From: Nocardioides marinus
GTDB taxonomy: Bacteria; Actinomycetota; Actinomycetes; Propionibacteriales; Nocardioidaceae
Direction: 5' to 3'
NCBI RefSeq assembly: GCF_013408145.1
Contig: NZ_JACBZI010000001.1
Coordinates: 3,548,001-3,612,000 of the forward strand
Length of the DNA: 64,000 nucleotides
Numbering within the stretch: the stretch's first letter is position 1; the number at the start of each line of letters is the position of its first letter. The translations under genes and the position numbers were made by a program. The notes beneath the pieces are model-generated. The model worked only from the letters and a program-made list of their open reading frames with translations. It did no database searches and had not been told where the DNA came from. Positions 26,667-37,224 of this stretch are shown in pieces.

Positions 26667-27895
26667 GCCCCCTCGCCTCCTACAAGCGACTCTTCGACCT
26701 CGCCGGCGCCGGCTACGTCCTCGTCGCCTTCCTCGGCCGCCTGCCGCTGGCCATGAGCCAGCTCGGCGCGCTGCTGCTCGTCTCCACCGCCACCGGCAGC
26801 TACGGCCTCGGCGGCCTGGCCGCGGGCGCCCTCGCCGTCGCCAACGCCCTCGGCGCCCCGGTCGCCGGCGCCCTCGCGGACCGCGTCGGCCAGCGGCCGG
26901 TCGTGCTCGTGCAGTCCCTGCTGGGCGCGACCGGCCTGGTCGCGCTCGTCGCCCAGGTCGGCGGCTCGACGGCCACCACCGTCCTCATCGCCGCGCTGGC
27001 GGGACTGGCCATGCCCCAGGTCGGCCCGCTGGCGCGGGTGCGCTGGCGGCCGCTGACCCACGGCCGCGAGGACCAGCCCCGGCTCGTCGACGCCGCCTTC
27101 GCCTACGAGGGCGCCGCCGACGAGGCCTCCTTCGCCCTCGGTCCCGCGCTCGTCGGCCTGCTCGCGGTCGCCATCGACCCCGGCGGCGCGCTGCTCGCGG
27201 CCGCCGGGCTGCTCGCGGTCTTCGGCACCGCCTTCGCCCTGGACCACTCCGCCGTGCGCACGCACGCCTACGCCCTCACCCACGCCCACCTCGGCGGTGC
27301 CGAGCGGCTGCTTTCGGCCGCGCTGGTCGTGCTGGCGCTGGCCCAGCTGTGCATCGGGGTGCTCTTCGGGGCGACCCAGACCGGGGCGACGGTCCTGGCC
27401 ACCGCGGCCGGAAACCCGGGCGCGGCCGGCTTCGTCCACGCCACGCTGGGCGTCGGGAGCGCCGTGGCCGGGCTGGCGACGGCGTACCTGCCGGCGCGAA
27501 TTGGGTACGAGCGCCGCGCCCTCGGCGCCGCCGTCGCGCTGCTCGTGCTCTCCACGCCGCTGCTGCTGGTCGGCTCGCTGCTCACCGTGACGCTGGCGGT
27601 GCTGGCGCTGGGCTGCGCGGTCGCGCCGTACATGATCGCGGTCTTCACCCTCGGCGAGCGGGTCGTGCCGCCCACCCGGGTCGGCGCCGCGATGACCGTC
27701 CTCGCGAGCGCGACCGGCATCGGCTACGCGCTGGGCGCCTCGGTCGCCGGCCGGCTGGCCGACGCCACCGGCAGTCACACCGGCGCCTTCGCGGTCACGG
27801 TGACGACCACCGTGGCCGCCACCGCGCTTCTCGCGCTCTCGCAGCGTCGGCTGGCCGCCCCGGCCGGCCCCGCGCGGGAGCCGGCCGTGGCCTGA
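26663..27895 (+). CDS. Major facilitator superfamily transporter
   Basis: The 410-residue inner-membrane protein has about twelve hydrophobic helices. The cytoplasmic loop 2-3 motif reads GALADRVGQRPVVL (about residues 68-81), a form of the MFS motif GxLaDrxGrkxxl, repeated weakly as GRLADATGSHTG in the second half. Proton-driven drug efflux is the usual inferred role of this branch, and the substrate is unknown. It converges on the M20 peptidase gene with only 4 nt between stops. The GTG start overlaps the stop of a possible leader frame. Confidence 0.85.
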   Translation: MSPLASYKRLFDLAGAGYVLVAFLGRLPLAMSQLGALLLVSTATGSYGLGGLAAGALAVANALGAPVAGALADRVGQRPVVLVQSLLGATGLVALVAQVGGSTATTVLIAALAGLAMPQVGPLARVRWRPLTHGREDQPRLVDAAFAYEGAADEASFALGPALVGLLAVAIDPGGALLAAAGLLAVFGTAFALDHSAVRTHAYALTHAHLGGAERLLSAALVVLALAQLCIGVLFGATQTGATVLATAAGNPGAAGFVHATLGVGSAVAGLATAYLPARIGYERRALGAAVALLVLSTPLLLVGSLLTVTLAVLALGCAVAPYMIAVFTLGERVVPPTRVGAAMTVLASATGIGYALGASVAGRLADATGSHTGAFAVTVTTTVAATALLALSQRRLAAPAGPAREPAVA

Positions 27896-27899
27896 CCGG

Positions 27900-29231
27900 T
27901 CAGCCCAGCATCTGCCGGGCGAGGTCCTCGTGGAACCGCACCGAGTGCACGAGGTCGTCGACGTGGATCCGCTCGTCGGCGTTGTGGAACCCGGCGGCAT
28001 AGACCTCCGCCGACGTCGCCCGGTAGGGGTTGAAGCCGTACGCCGTGGTGCCGGCGCCCGCCCGCAGGTAGACCGAGTCGGTGAAGCCGGTGCCGAGCAG
28101 CGGCAGCAGCGTGGCGGTCTCCCCGTGCTCGCGCTGCACCGCCTCGATCGCCTCGACCAGGGCCGAGACCTCCGGGGAGCTGCTGCCCGCCACGAGGTGC
28201 TCGGGGAAGTCGAGCTCGTAGCGCAGGTCGCTGCCCAGGCGCTCGCGCACCGCCCGCTCCACGTCGGCCTCGGTGGTGCCGGGCAGGATCCGGCAGTCGA
28301 GCTCGACCCAGGCCCGTGCGGGCATCACGTTGCGCTTGCTCGAGCCGCCGACCATCGTCGGCGCCATCGTGGTGCCGACCAGCGCGGGCAGCACGTCGTG
28401 CAGCAGCGGCTGCATCCGCGCGGCGCGGGCCAGGCCGTCCACCAGGTCCTCGGGCACCGCACCGAGCAGGACCTCCAGCGTCCGGTCGACCAGGGGTGAG
28501 CGCTCGGGTGCCGGCATGCCCCTCCCGATGCGTCGCAGCACCTCTCCCAGGTGCGGCACGGCGTTGTCGCCGATGGTGGGGGTCGAGGCGTGGCCGGCCT
28601 CGCCGACGGCGCTGACGCGCACGGGGAAGGTGCCCTTCTCGCCCACGCCGAGGACGACCACCTCACGACCGTCGACCAGGCGCATCCGCTCACCGCCGCC
28701 CTCGTTGACGGCGTACGCCGGGCGGATGTCGGGGCGCTGCTCGAGCAGCCAGCGCATCCCGACGTCGTACATCCCGTCCTCCTCGTCGGCGACCGCCAGC
28801 AGCCACAGGTCACCCCGCGGGCGGAAGCCCTCGCGGGCCAGCCGCGCCATGGCGACGGCCCGGCCGGCGACCTCGCCCTTCATGTCGACGGCGCCACGAC
28901 CCCACAGCCAGCCGTCGTCGTCGACGCGGGCCTCGAAGGGCGGGTGGGTCCAGTCCCGGGGATCGGCGGGCACCACGTCGGTGTGCCCGACGAAGGCCAG
29001 CGAGGGGGCCTCCCCACTGCCGGGGATGCGGGCCACGAGGTTGGCCCGGCGCGGGTCGCGGGCGACCAGCTCGCACTCGACGCCGTGGTCGGTGAGGTAG
29101 TCGCGCAACAGCTCGGCCGCGGGGGTCTCCTGGCCGGGGTAGCGGCCCAGTGCCGCCTCGGGGGCGTTGCTGGTGTCGAGCCGGATCAGGGCCCGGGTCA
29201 GGTCGAGCACCTCCTCGAGCAGGCCGCTCAC
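27900..29231 (-). CDS. M20/M25/M40 family metallopeptidase
   Basis: The 443-residue zinc peptidase has the first metal ligands in FVGHTDVVPADP (His and following Asp), the bridging Asp in GRGAVDMKGEVAG, and the catalytic Glu pair in VADEEDGMYDVG. A dimerisation domain is followed by the terminal ligand region GTGFTDSVYLRAGAG. It fits ArgE/DapE/carboxypeptidase-like enzymes acting on dipeptides or N-acyl amino acids. GTG 29231 overlaps the stop of oligopeptidase B by GTGA, so the two are translationally coupled. With the ABC transporter nearby this suggests sequential peptide degradation. Confidence 0.9.
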   Translation of the reverse strand: MSGLLEEVLDLTRALIRLDTSNAPEAALGRYPGQETPAAELLRDYLTDHGVECELVARDPRRANLVARIPGSGEAPSLAFVGHTDVVPADPRDWTHPPFEARVDDDGWLWGRGAVDMKGEVAGRAVAMARLAREGFRPRGDLWLLAVADEEDGMYDVGMRWLLEQRPDIRPAYAVNEGGGERMRLVDGREVVVLGVGEKGTFPVRVSAVGEAGHASTPTIGDNAVPHLGEVLRRIGRGMPAPERSPLVDRTLEVLLGAVPEDLVDGLARAARMQPLLHDVLPALVGTTMAPTMVGGSSKRNVMPARAWVELDCRILPGTTEADVERAVRERLGSDLRYELDFPEHLVAGSSSPEVSALVEAIEAVQREHGETATLLPLLGTGFTDSVYLRAGAGTTAYGFNPYRATSAEVYAAGFHNADERIHVDDLVHSVRFHEDLARQMLG

Positions 29232-31396
29232 CGGGCACCCACCCGGTCCAGGACCCACGCGAGGACCTCGGCCTCGTAGTGCAGGTGCGCGTGCCGGCCC
29301 GACGGGCCGCTGTGCGCCCCCGCGCCGGTCTCGCAGCGGAACACGCACCGCGCGCCCCACTCCGGGTCGCCGGCCCGCAGCGCTGCCACCCACTTGGCCG
29401 GCTCGTGCACCATCACGCGGGGGTCGTGCAGGGCCCCGGTGACCAGGAGGTCGGGGCGCGAGCCCGCCGCCGGCAGGTTGTCGTAGGGCGAGTAGGCCAG
29501 CATCCAGGCGTGCTCCTCGGGCCGACGCGGGTCGCCCCACTCCTCCCACTCGTTGACGGTCAACGGGATGCTCGCGTCGAGCATGGTCGTGACGACGTCG
29601 ACGAAGGGCACCTCGGCCACGACCGCCCGCCACCGCTCGGGACGCTGGCTGAGCACCGCGCCCTGCAGCAGCCCGCCCGCGCTGAGGCCGCGGGTCGCCA
29701 GCCGGGTGCCGTCGACCAGCCCGTCGAGCCCGTCGGCCGCGGCCAGCAGGTCGTCGAAGGTGTGCTGCTTGTGCTCCAGCCTCCCGTCGAGCCACCAGCG
29801 TCGACCGCCCTCCCCGCCGCCGCGCACGTGCACGTGCGCGAAGACGACCCCGCGGTCCAGCAGGCTCGGCAGCGCCGGGTCGAACTCCGGCTCGAAGGTG
29901 TACTCGTAGGCGCCGTAGGCCCACAGCAGCGCCGGGGCGGTGCCGTCGAGCGGCGTCTCCCGGCGGCGTACGACGGTGATCGGGACCGAGGCCCCGCCGG
30001 TCGAGGTGACCCGGTGCCGCTCGGTCACGTAGGCCGTGGGGTCGAGGCCCGGGGCGTGCTGGTGGTGCACGTCGGTGAGCCGGCCCGTGGCCAGGTCCAC
30101 CCTCGACCACACCGCGGGCTGCAGGTGCGCCCGGTCGACCACGATCACGTGGTCGGCGTCGGGGTCGGTGCTGCGTGCCAGGTGCACCGCTCCGCAGGGG
30201 AAGCGGCTGGAGACCAGCACGCCCTCGCCGGCGAGGTCGTCCAGGGGCAGGACGCGCAGCCGGTGCTCGGCCTCGCGACGCACGCTCAGCACGGCGTGCC
30301 CGCCGACCACGTCGAGCCGCTCCAGCCGCTCGGCGGGGTCCTCCTCGCGCACGGGCGACCACGTCGTGTGGTCGGCGCCCTCGGGGCCGGGCACCGGGGC
30401 CCGGACCAGCCGCAGCTCCTGCGCGCCGTCGTCGGTCAGCACCAGCAGCTCACCGCCGTGCGGGCCGGGCGCGTGCTCGACGCGGTAGCCCACCCCGTGC
30501 CGGCGCCCGCCGACCGAGCGGGGCGGCTGCTGCGGGTCGTGCGCGTCGACGACCCAGGTCTCGCTGGTGCTGCGGCTCTCGGCGAGGATCACGACCAGGT
30601 CGCCGCTGCGGGTGCCGCGCAGGTGCAGGGCGAAGGACTCGTCGGGCTCCTCCAGCACCAGGACGTCCTGCTCGACGGGCGTGCCGATGGCGTGGCGCCA
30701 GACCTGGTGGGGCCGGTAGGCGGCGTCGTGGACGGTGTAGAAGAACTGCCGCGAGTCGGCGCTCCAGGCGCCGCCGTAGTAGCTGCGCGCGACCCGTTCG
30801 GGCAGGTCCTGCCCGGTGCGCAGGTCGCGGAAGGCCAGGGCGTAGACCTCGTCCCCGTCGGTGTCGACGGAGTAGGCCAGCAGGTCCTCGTCGGGGCTGA
30901 CCAGCGTCAGGCCGACCTCGAGGTGGCCGGTGCCGGCGTCGAGGGCGTCCAGGTCGAGCACGGTCTCGTCGGGGGCCGGACCGCTGTCGGCCTGCCCCGT
31001 TGTGCGTAAACCGTAGGTAAAATCTGGATCTACAACGGAAATCGTCTCAGAATATGGCTGTTCGGCGCGGATTCTGCGTCGAATCGCGCCGTACTCACTA
31101 CCGGCACGGTGCTCGATGTAGTAGGAAAACCGTCGACGGCTCCACTCCGGTGACCGTTCCTCCACCGGCACCCGCGAGGTCATCTCGGAGGCCAGGTCCT
31201 CCACCAGGGAGTGCAGATGCGCAGACGCAGCGTCGTAGTAGGCCCGTTCGGCCCTCAGGTGGGCCAGCACGGCCTCGGAGTCGGTCTCCGCCAGCCAGGC
31301 GTACGGGTCGGGCCTCACGACGCCGTGCTCGGTGCGGGTGATGACACGCGCCGCCGCCGTGGGCGGGGCGAGCGGGGCGTCGGTCGGCTGGCTCAC
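29228..31396 (-). CDS. Oligopeptidase B-like S9A prolyl oligopeptidase
   Basis: The 722-residue cytoplasmic serine peptidase has an N-terminal segment with HGVVRPDPYAWL (about residue 24), a seven-blade propeller, then an alpha/beta hydrolase. Its triad is Ser in LATRGLSAGGLLQG, Asp in TGALHDPRVMVHEPAKW and His in GAGAHSGPSGR. YGAYEYTFEPEFD is the usual S9A block. It cleaves short peptides after basic residues. GTG 31396 has TACCTT 7 nt upstream, so the mRNA is probably leaderless. A stretch of about 150 bp (31003-31165) is visibly richer in A/T and in rarer codons than the rest of the gene. Confidence 0.9.
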   Translation of the reverse strand: MSQPTDAPLAPPTAAARVITRTEHGVVRPDPYAWLAETDSEAVLAHLRAERAYYDAASAHLHSLVEDLASEMTSRVPVEERSPEWSRRRFSYYIEHRAGSEYGAIRRRIRAEQPYSETISVVDPDFTYGLRTTGQADSGPAPDETVLDLDALDAGTGHLEVGLTLVSPDEDLLAYSVDTDGDEVYALAFRDLRTGQDLPERVARSYYGGAWSADSRQFFYTVHDAAYRPHQVWRHAIGTPVEQDVLVLEEPDESFALHLRGTRSGDLVVILAESRSTSETWVVDAHDPQQPPRSVGGRRHGVGYRVEHAPGPHGGELLVLTDDGAQELRLVRAPVPGPEGADHTTWSPVREEDPAERLERLDVVGGHAVLSVRREAEHRLRVLPLDDLAGEGVLVSSRFPCGAVHLARSTDPDADHVIVVDRAHLQPAVWSRVDLATGRLTDVHHQHAPGLDPTAYVTERHRVTSTGGASVPITVVRRRETPLDGTAPALLWAYGAYEYTFEPEFDPALPSLLDRGVVFAHVHVRGGGEGGRRWWLDGRLEHKQHTFDDLLAAADGLDGLVDGTRLATRGLSAGGLLQGAVLSQRPERWRAVVAEVPFVDVVTTMLDASIPLTVNEWEEWGDPRRPEEHAWMLAYSPYDNLPAAGSRPDLLVTGALHDPRVMVHEPAKWVAALRAGDPEWGARCVFRCETGAGAHSGPSGRHAHLHYEAEVLAWVLDRVGAR

Positions 31397-31399
31397 GGA

Positions 31400-33256
31400 C
31401 TGAAAGGTACGACGCGCAGGGCCCTCGCGGGAGTGGCCTGCGGCGCCGCCCTGCTGGCCCCGCTGGCCACCGGGCTGGCCACGACACCGGCCGCGGCCGG
31501 CGGCGAGGACCCGGTGCGCTTCACCGTCGCGATGCTCAACGAGGTCGACAGCTTCAACCCGTTCCTCGGCATCGAGGTCGAGTCCTACGAGATGTGGGCG
31601 CTGACCTACGACTACCTCATCGACTTCGACGTCGACGACCTCAGCGTGGGCCCCGCCCTGGCCACCTCCTGGGAGACCAGCGAGGACGGCCTGGAGTGGA
31701 CCTTCACCCTGCGCGACGACGTCACCTGGTCCGACGGCGAGGTGCTGGACGCCGAGGACGTCGCCTACACCTACGGCGAGGTCATCGACCGGGGTCCCGG
31801 CTCGGCCACCTGGCGCTCCTGGCTCTCGGGCGTGACCGCGGTCGAGGCCACCGACCCCACCACGGTGGTCCTGACCCTGGAGCGGCCCAACAGCGTGCTC
31901 CCGATGCTGCCGATCCCGATCCTGCCCGAGCACGTGTGGGGCGACATCACCGACGAGGAGATGCGCTCCTTCGCGGCCGAGCCGGCCGACGGCCGGCCGG
32001 TGGTGGGCTCCGGTCCCTTCCGGCTGGTCGAGGGCACGGCGGGCGGCTCGACGTACCGCTTCGAGGCCAACGACGACTACTGGAAGGGGGCCCCGCACGT
32101 CGACGAGCTGGTCTTCCGCGTGTTCAAGAGCGAGGACCCGGCGGTCCAGGCGCTCATCAAGGGCGAGGTCGACTACGTGGAGGGCATCTCGGCGCTGCAG
32201 GTCAAGGCGCTGGAGGGGCGCGCCGGCGTGACGGCCCAGAACGCCGACACCCCGGGCTTCGACGAGATCTCGTTCAACGCAGGGTCCGTGGACCTGGACA
32301 CCGGTGAGCCGATCGGCGATGCCAACCCCGCGGTGCTCGACCCGGCGTTCCGCTTCGCCCTCAGCCTCGCGGTCGACCGCCAGCAGCTCGTCGACACCGT
32401 CTACCAGGGCGCCGGCCGCACGGGCTCGACCATCATCCCGCCGGGCTACCCCACCTTCCACTGGGAGCCTCCGGCCGAGGACCTCGCCCACGACCCCGAG
32501 CGCGCCGCGGCCCTGCTCGACGAGGCGGGCTACACCGTGGGGGCCGACGGGCTGCGCACCCTGCCCGACGGCTCGCCGCTCGGCACACTGCGGCTCTTCG
32601 CCCGCGCCGACTCCTCCACCTCCACCGACGTGATGGCCTACTTCGCCGAGTGGCTCGCCGACCTGGGCATCGTGTCCGAGGTCACCACCGTGGAGTCCTC
32701 CAAGCTCACCGACGTGATCCTCGCCGGCGAGTTCGACGCCTTCGAGTGGGGCTGGTTCGTCGACGCGGACCCGACGTCGATGCTCAGCTACATGACCTGC
32801 GACCAGCGGGGCGGGTGGTCGGACTCCTGGTACTGCGACGAGGAGTACGACGCCCTCTTCGAGCAGCAGGGCTCCGAGCTCGACGCCGCGGCGCGCGCCG
32901 GGCAGATCCAGCAGATGCAGCAGATCCTCTTCGAGGACGCGCCGTACATCGTGACCGCCTACAACACCACCGGCCAGGCCGTGCGCAGCGACCGCTTCGC
33001 CTGCCTGCTCAACCAGCCCGCGCCCTCGGGTGCCTGGCTCTTCCAGCTCGGCACGCACTCCTACCGCTCCCTGCGACCGGCCGCCGAGGCGGACGACTGC
33101 GACGGACGGACCACCGCCACGCGCGCCGCCGACGCCGAGACCTCCGAGGGGCTCGGGACCGGCGCGCTGGTCGGCGGCGGTGCGCTCGTCGTCCTCATCG
33201 CTGCCGGGGTGGTGGTCGCACTGCGTCGGCGGGGCAGCGTCGAGGACCGGGAGTGA
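31400..33256 (+). CDS. Peptide ABC transporter substrate-binding protein (family 5), C-terminally anchored
   Basis: The mature protein matches DppA/OppA-type binding proteins (SBP family 5): FTVAMLNEVDSFNPFLG, ALATSWETSEDGLEWTFTLRDDVTWSDG, VGSGPFRLVEG, FRFALSLAVDRQQLV. It has an N-terminal signal peptide (KGTTRRALAGVACGAALLAPLATGLATTPAAAG). Unusually there is no lipobox; instead a C-terminal TM helix (LVGGGALVVLIAAGVVVALRR) should anchor it. No ATG or GTG gives a sensible signal peptide, so I place the start at CTG 31400 (n-region MKGTTRR). This is tentative, and an upstream GTG inside the antisense peptidase gene is the alternative. It overlaps the permease gene by GTGA. Confidence 0.8.
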   Translation: MKGTTRRALAGVACGAALLAPLATGLATTPAAAGGEDPVRFTVAMLNEVDSFNPFLGIEVESYEMWALTYDYLIDFDVDDLSVGPALATSWETSEDGLEWTFTLRDDVTWSDGEVLDAEDVAYTYGEVIDRGPGSATWRSWLSGVTAVEATDPTTVVLTLERPNSVLPMLPIPILPEHVWGDITDEEMRSFAAEPADGRPVVGSGPFRLVEGTAGGSTYRFEANDDYWKGAPHVDELVFRVFKSEDPAVQALIKGEVDYVEGISALQVKALEGRAGVTAQNADTPGFDEISFNAGSVDLDTGEPIGDANPAVLDPAFRFALSLAVDRQQLVDTVYQGAGRTGSTIIPPGYPTFHWEPPAEDLAHDPERAAALLDEAGYTVGADGLRTLPDGSPLGTLRLFARADSSTSTDVMAYFAEWLADLGIVSEVTTVESSKLTDVILAGEFDAFEWGWFVDADPTSMLSYMTCDQRGGWSDSWYCDEEYDALFEQQGSELDAAARAGQIQQMQQILFEDAPYIVTAYNTTGQAVRSDRFACLLNQPAPSGAWLFQLGTHSYRSLRPAAEADDCDGRTTATRAADAETSEGLGTGALVGGGALVVLIAAGVVVALRRRGSVEDRE

Positions 33257-34293
33257 CGCTGACCGCCGGCCCCGAGGTCGCCGCGCTCGCCCCCACCCGG
33301 CGGCGCCTCGGCGGGGGCTACGCCGGGTACGCCGCCACGAAGGGGCTGGGCGCGCTGGCCAGCCTCGGGTTCGTGCTGGTCGTCAACTTCTTCCTCTTCC
33401 GGGTGCTCCCGGGCGACCCCGCCCGGACCCTGGGCCGTGGCCGCTTCACCACCGCGGAGCAGGTCGAGGACTTCAACGCCACCTACGGGCTCGACCAGCC
33501 GCTGCCGCAGCAGTTCTGGACCTACCTGACCACCACGCTCTCGGGCGACCTGGGCATCTCGCTGCGCTACCGGGTGCCCGTCTCCGAGCTCATCCTCGAC
33601 CGGATCGGCCCGACGCTGCTGCTGGTGGGGAGCTCGACGGTGCTCGCGGCCCTCATCGGCATCTGGATCGGGGTCCGTGCCGCCTGGGCGCGCGGCAGGG
33701 CGTTCGACCGGTTCTCCACCAGCACCTCGCTGACGCTCTACTCCATGCCGGAGTGGTGGCTGGGCCTGCTGCTCATCGCCACCCTGGCGGTCGGGCCCGG
33801 GCCCCTGCCCGGCCTCTTCCCCACCGGCGGGCTGCACTCGGTCGACGCGGACCCGTGGAGCCTGGCCGGGGTCGCCGACACCGCCCACCACCTCGCCCTG
33901 CCGGTGCTGACGCTGACGCTGGCCTACCTCGCCGACTACGCCCTGGTGATGCGCAGCTCGTTGCTGGAGGAGGTGCGCAGCGACTACCTGGTCACCGCAC
34001 GCGCCAAGGGCCTGCGCGACGCCGCGGTGCGTGACCGCCACGCCGTCCCCAACGCGCTGCTGCCGACGACGACCGTCGTGGCCCTCAACTTCGGCTTCGT
34101 GGTCGCGGGGGCGATCACCGTCGAGACGGTCTTCTCGATCCCGGGGCTGGGCCTGCTGGCCACCGAGGCCCTGGAGATCCCGGACTTCTGGGTCCTGCAG
34201 GGCACCTTCCTGGTCGCCGCGACCTGCGTGATCCTGGCCAACCTCGCCGCCAACCTGCTCTACGGCGTGCTGGACCCGCGGGTGCGCACGTGA
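33253..34293 (+). CDS. Dipeptide/oligopeptide ABC permease, DppB type
   Basis: The 346-residue inner-membrane permease has an N-terminal TM and an ASLGFVLVVNFFLFRVLPGDPARTLGR segment typical of DppB/OppB. About six TM helices surround the EAA loop VTARAKGLRDAAVRDRHAVPNALLPT. It starts by GTGA overlap with the binding protein and ends by GTGA overlap with the second permease. Confidence 0.93.
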   Translation: MTLTAGPEVAALAPTRRRLGGGYAGYAATKGLGALASLGFVLVVNFFLFRVLPGDPARTLGRGRFTTAEQVEDFNATYGLDQPLPQQFWTYLTTTLSGDLGISLRYRVPVSELILDRIGPTLLLVGSSTVLAALIGIWIGVRAAWARGRAFDRFSTSTSLTLYSMPEWWLGLLLIATLAVGPGPLPGLFPTGGLHSVDADPWSLAGVADTAHHLALPVLTLTLAYLADYALVMRSSLLEEVRSDYLVTARAKGLRDAAVRDRHAVPNALLPTTTVVALNFGFVVAGAITVETVFSIPGLGLLATEALEIPDFWVLQGTFLVAATCVILANLAANLLYGVLDPRVRT

Positions 34294-35180
34294 GCGCCAC
34301 GGTGGCCGTGGCCCGGCAGCGCCGGCGGGCCGCGTGGTCGGCGGGCTGGGCGGAGTTCCGCCAGCAGCGCGCGGGCCTGGTCGGTGCGGCCGTCCTGCTC
34401 GGCTTCGTGCTGATCGCCCTCCTCGCGCCGGTGCTGGCCGACGCCGACGGGCTCTCGGTGACCCGCGCCCAGGGCGGCGTGCTCGAGGCGCCGTCGGGCG
34501 AGTTCTGGCTCGGCACCGACGACAACGGGCGCTCGGTCCTGACCCTGCTGGTCTGGGGCGCCCGGGTGAGCCTGCTGGTGGGGCTGCTGGCCACGGTCAT
34601 CTCGATGGTGATCGGCACCCTGGTCGGTCTGCTGTCGGGCTACTTCGGGGGGTGGCCGGGGGGCATCCTGTTCCGCCTCACCGAGTGGTTCCTGGTGCTG
34701 CCGTTCCTGCCGCTGGCGATCGTGCTGGCCAGCGTGCTGGGACGCTCCCTGCTGAACATCGCGCTGGTCATCGGCGTCACCTCGTGGACCAGCACCGCCC
34801 TGCTGGTGCGCAGCCAGACGCTGTCGATCAAGGAGCGCGGCTTCCTGGACCGGGCCCGCGGCCTGGGCGCCGGTCACGGCCACCTGCTGCGCCGGCACGT
34901 GCTGCCCAACGTGGCCCCGCTGGTCTTCGCCAACACGGCGCTGACGGTCGCGCTGGCGATCCTGGCCGAGACGACCCTGGCCTTCCTCGGGCTGGGCGAC
35001 CCGACCCGGGTCAGCTGGGGGTCGATGCTCCAGGACGCCTTCCGGGTCGGCGCGATCACGACCGGCTCGTGGTGGTTCATCGTCCCGCCCGGGGTGTGCG
35101 TGGCGCTGGTCGTGCTGGCGTTCACGCTGGTGGGCCAGGCGCTCGAGTCGGTCCTCGACCCCCGGTTGAGGCAGCCATGA
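34290..35180 (+). CDS. Dipeptide/oligopeptide ABC permease, DppC type
   Basis: The 296-residue permease has the DppC/OppC layout: cytoplasmic N-terminus, TM1 (GLVGAAVLLGFVLIALLAPVLA), periplasmic loop with FWLGTDDNGRSVLTLLVWGARVSL, then five TMs and the EAA loop DRARGLGAGHGHLLRRHVLPN. It begins by GTGA overlap and ends by ATGA overlap within the operon. Confidence 0.93.
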   Translation: MSATVAVARQRRRAAWSAGWAEFRQQRAGLVGAAVLLGFVLIALLAPVLADADGLSVTRAQGGVLEAPSGEFWLGTDDNGRSVLTLLVWGARVSLLVGLLATVISMVIGTLVGLLSGYFGGWPGGILFRLTEWFLVLPFLPLAIVLASVLGRSLLNIALVIGVTSWTSTALLVRSQTLSIKERGFLDRARGLGAGHGHLLRRHVLPNVAPLVFANTALTVALAILAETTLAFLGLGDPTRVSWGSMLQDAFRVGAITTGSWWFIVPPGVCVALVVLAFTLVGQALESVLDPRLRQP

Positions 35181-36176
35181 GCGCCCCCGAGACGCCGCTG
35201 CTGCAGCTGCGCGACCTGCACGTCACCTACCGCTCGACCGGGCCCGCGGGTGGGGGCGGTGCTCCTGCCCGCGCCGTGCGCGGGGTCGACCTTCAGGTGC
35301 GTCGCGGCCGGGTCCTCGGCATCGCCGGTGAGTCCGGCTGCGGCAAGTCGACGCTCGCCAGCACCGTCCTGCGGCTGCAACCGGCCAGCGCCGTGGTCGA
35401 GGGCGAAGTGCTGCTGCAGGGGCGCGACGTGCTGACCATGCGGTGGGGCGACCTGCGCGCGGTGCGCTGGGCGGGGGCCTCCATCGTCTTCCAGGGCGCC
35501 CTGCACTCCCTCAACCCGGTGCACCGCATCGGCGACCAGATCGCCGAGCCGATCACGCTGCACGAGCCCTCGGTCCCGGCGGCCGAGGTGCGCGCGCGGG
35601 TCGCCGAGCTGCTCGAGCAGGTCGGCCTCCCGGCCTCGCGGGCCTCGGCGTACCCCCACCAGCTCTCGGGCGGGCAGCGGCAGCGCGTCATGATCGCGAT
35701 GGCACTGGCCTGCCGCCCCGACCTGGTGGTGGCCGACGAGCCCACCACCGCCCTGGACGTCATGGTGCAGGCGCAGGTGCTGGCCCTGCTGAGCCGGCTG
35801 ACCCGCGACCTCGACGTCGGGATGGTGGTCATCAGCCACGACCTCTCGGTGCTCGCCGACCTGTGCGACGAGATCGCGGTGATGTACGCCGGCCGCATCG
35901 TCGAGCAGGGGCCCGCCGCCGACGTGGTGGCGGCCGCGCTGCACCCCTACGCCCGCGCGCTGTGCGCGGCGTTCCCGCGGATCGGCGACCCGGCCTCCCG
36001 CTACGCGCCCGCGGGTCTGCCCGGCGACCCGCCGGACCCACGCGACGTGCCACCGGGCTGCTCGTTCGCGCCGCGCTGCCCGTTGGCCGACGACGACTGC
36101 CGGGCGCAGGACCCCGGGCTCGTCGAGCACCGGCCGGGACGCCTGGCCGCCTGCCTGAAGCTGGAAGGAGCGCCCC

Positions 36177-36184
<8 letters not shown>
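35177..36184 (+). CDS. Dipeptide/oligopeptide ABC ATPase, DppD type
   Basis: The 335-residue ATPase has Walker A GESGCGKST (about 51-59), the Q-loop region IVFQGALHSLNPVHRIG, the signature LSGGQRQRVMIAMAL, Walker B LVVADEPTTALD and H-loop VISHDLSVL. It ends with the oligo_HPY C-terminal domain, with the Cys cluster GCSFAPRCPLADDDCRAQDP that in DppD/F relatives binds an Fe-S cluster. ATG 35177 overlaps the permease stop. It pairs with the next ATPase. Confidence 0.94.
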
Positions 36185-37169
<985 letters not shown>

Positions 37170-37224
37170 CCGCGGGTCCGGCCTGGACCCTCGGACAACG
37201 TGATCGGACAGGCCGTAGCCGGCC

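Noticed and set aside
29228..33058. Very long minus-strand open frame continuing from oligopeptidase B through the antisense of the binding-protein gene
   Set aside because: Beyond 31396 the translation has no family features and is the low-complexity product typical of GC-rich antisense. The upstream gene on the plus strand matches SBP family 5 throughout.
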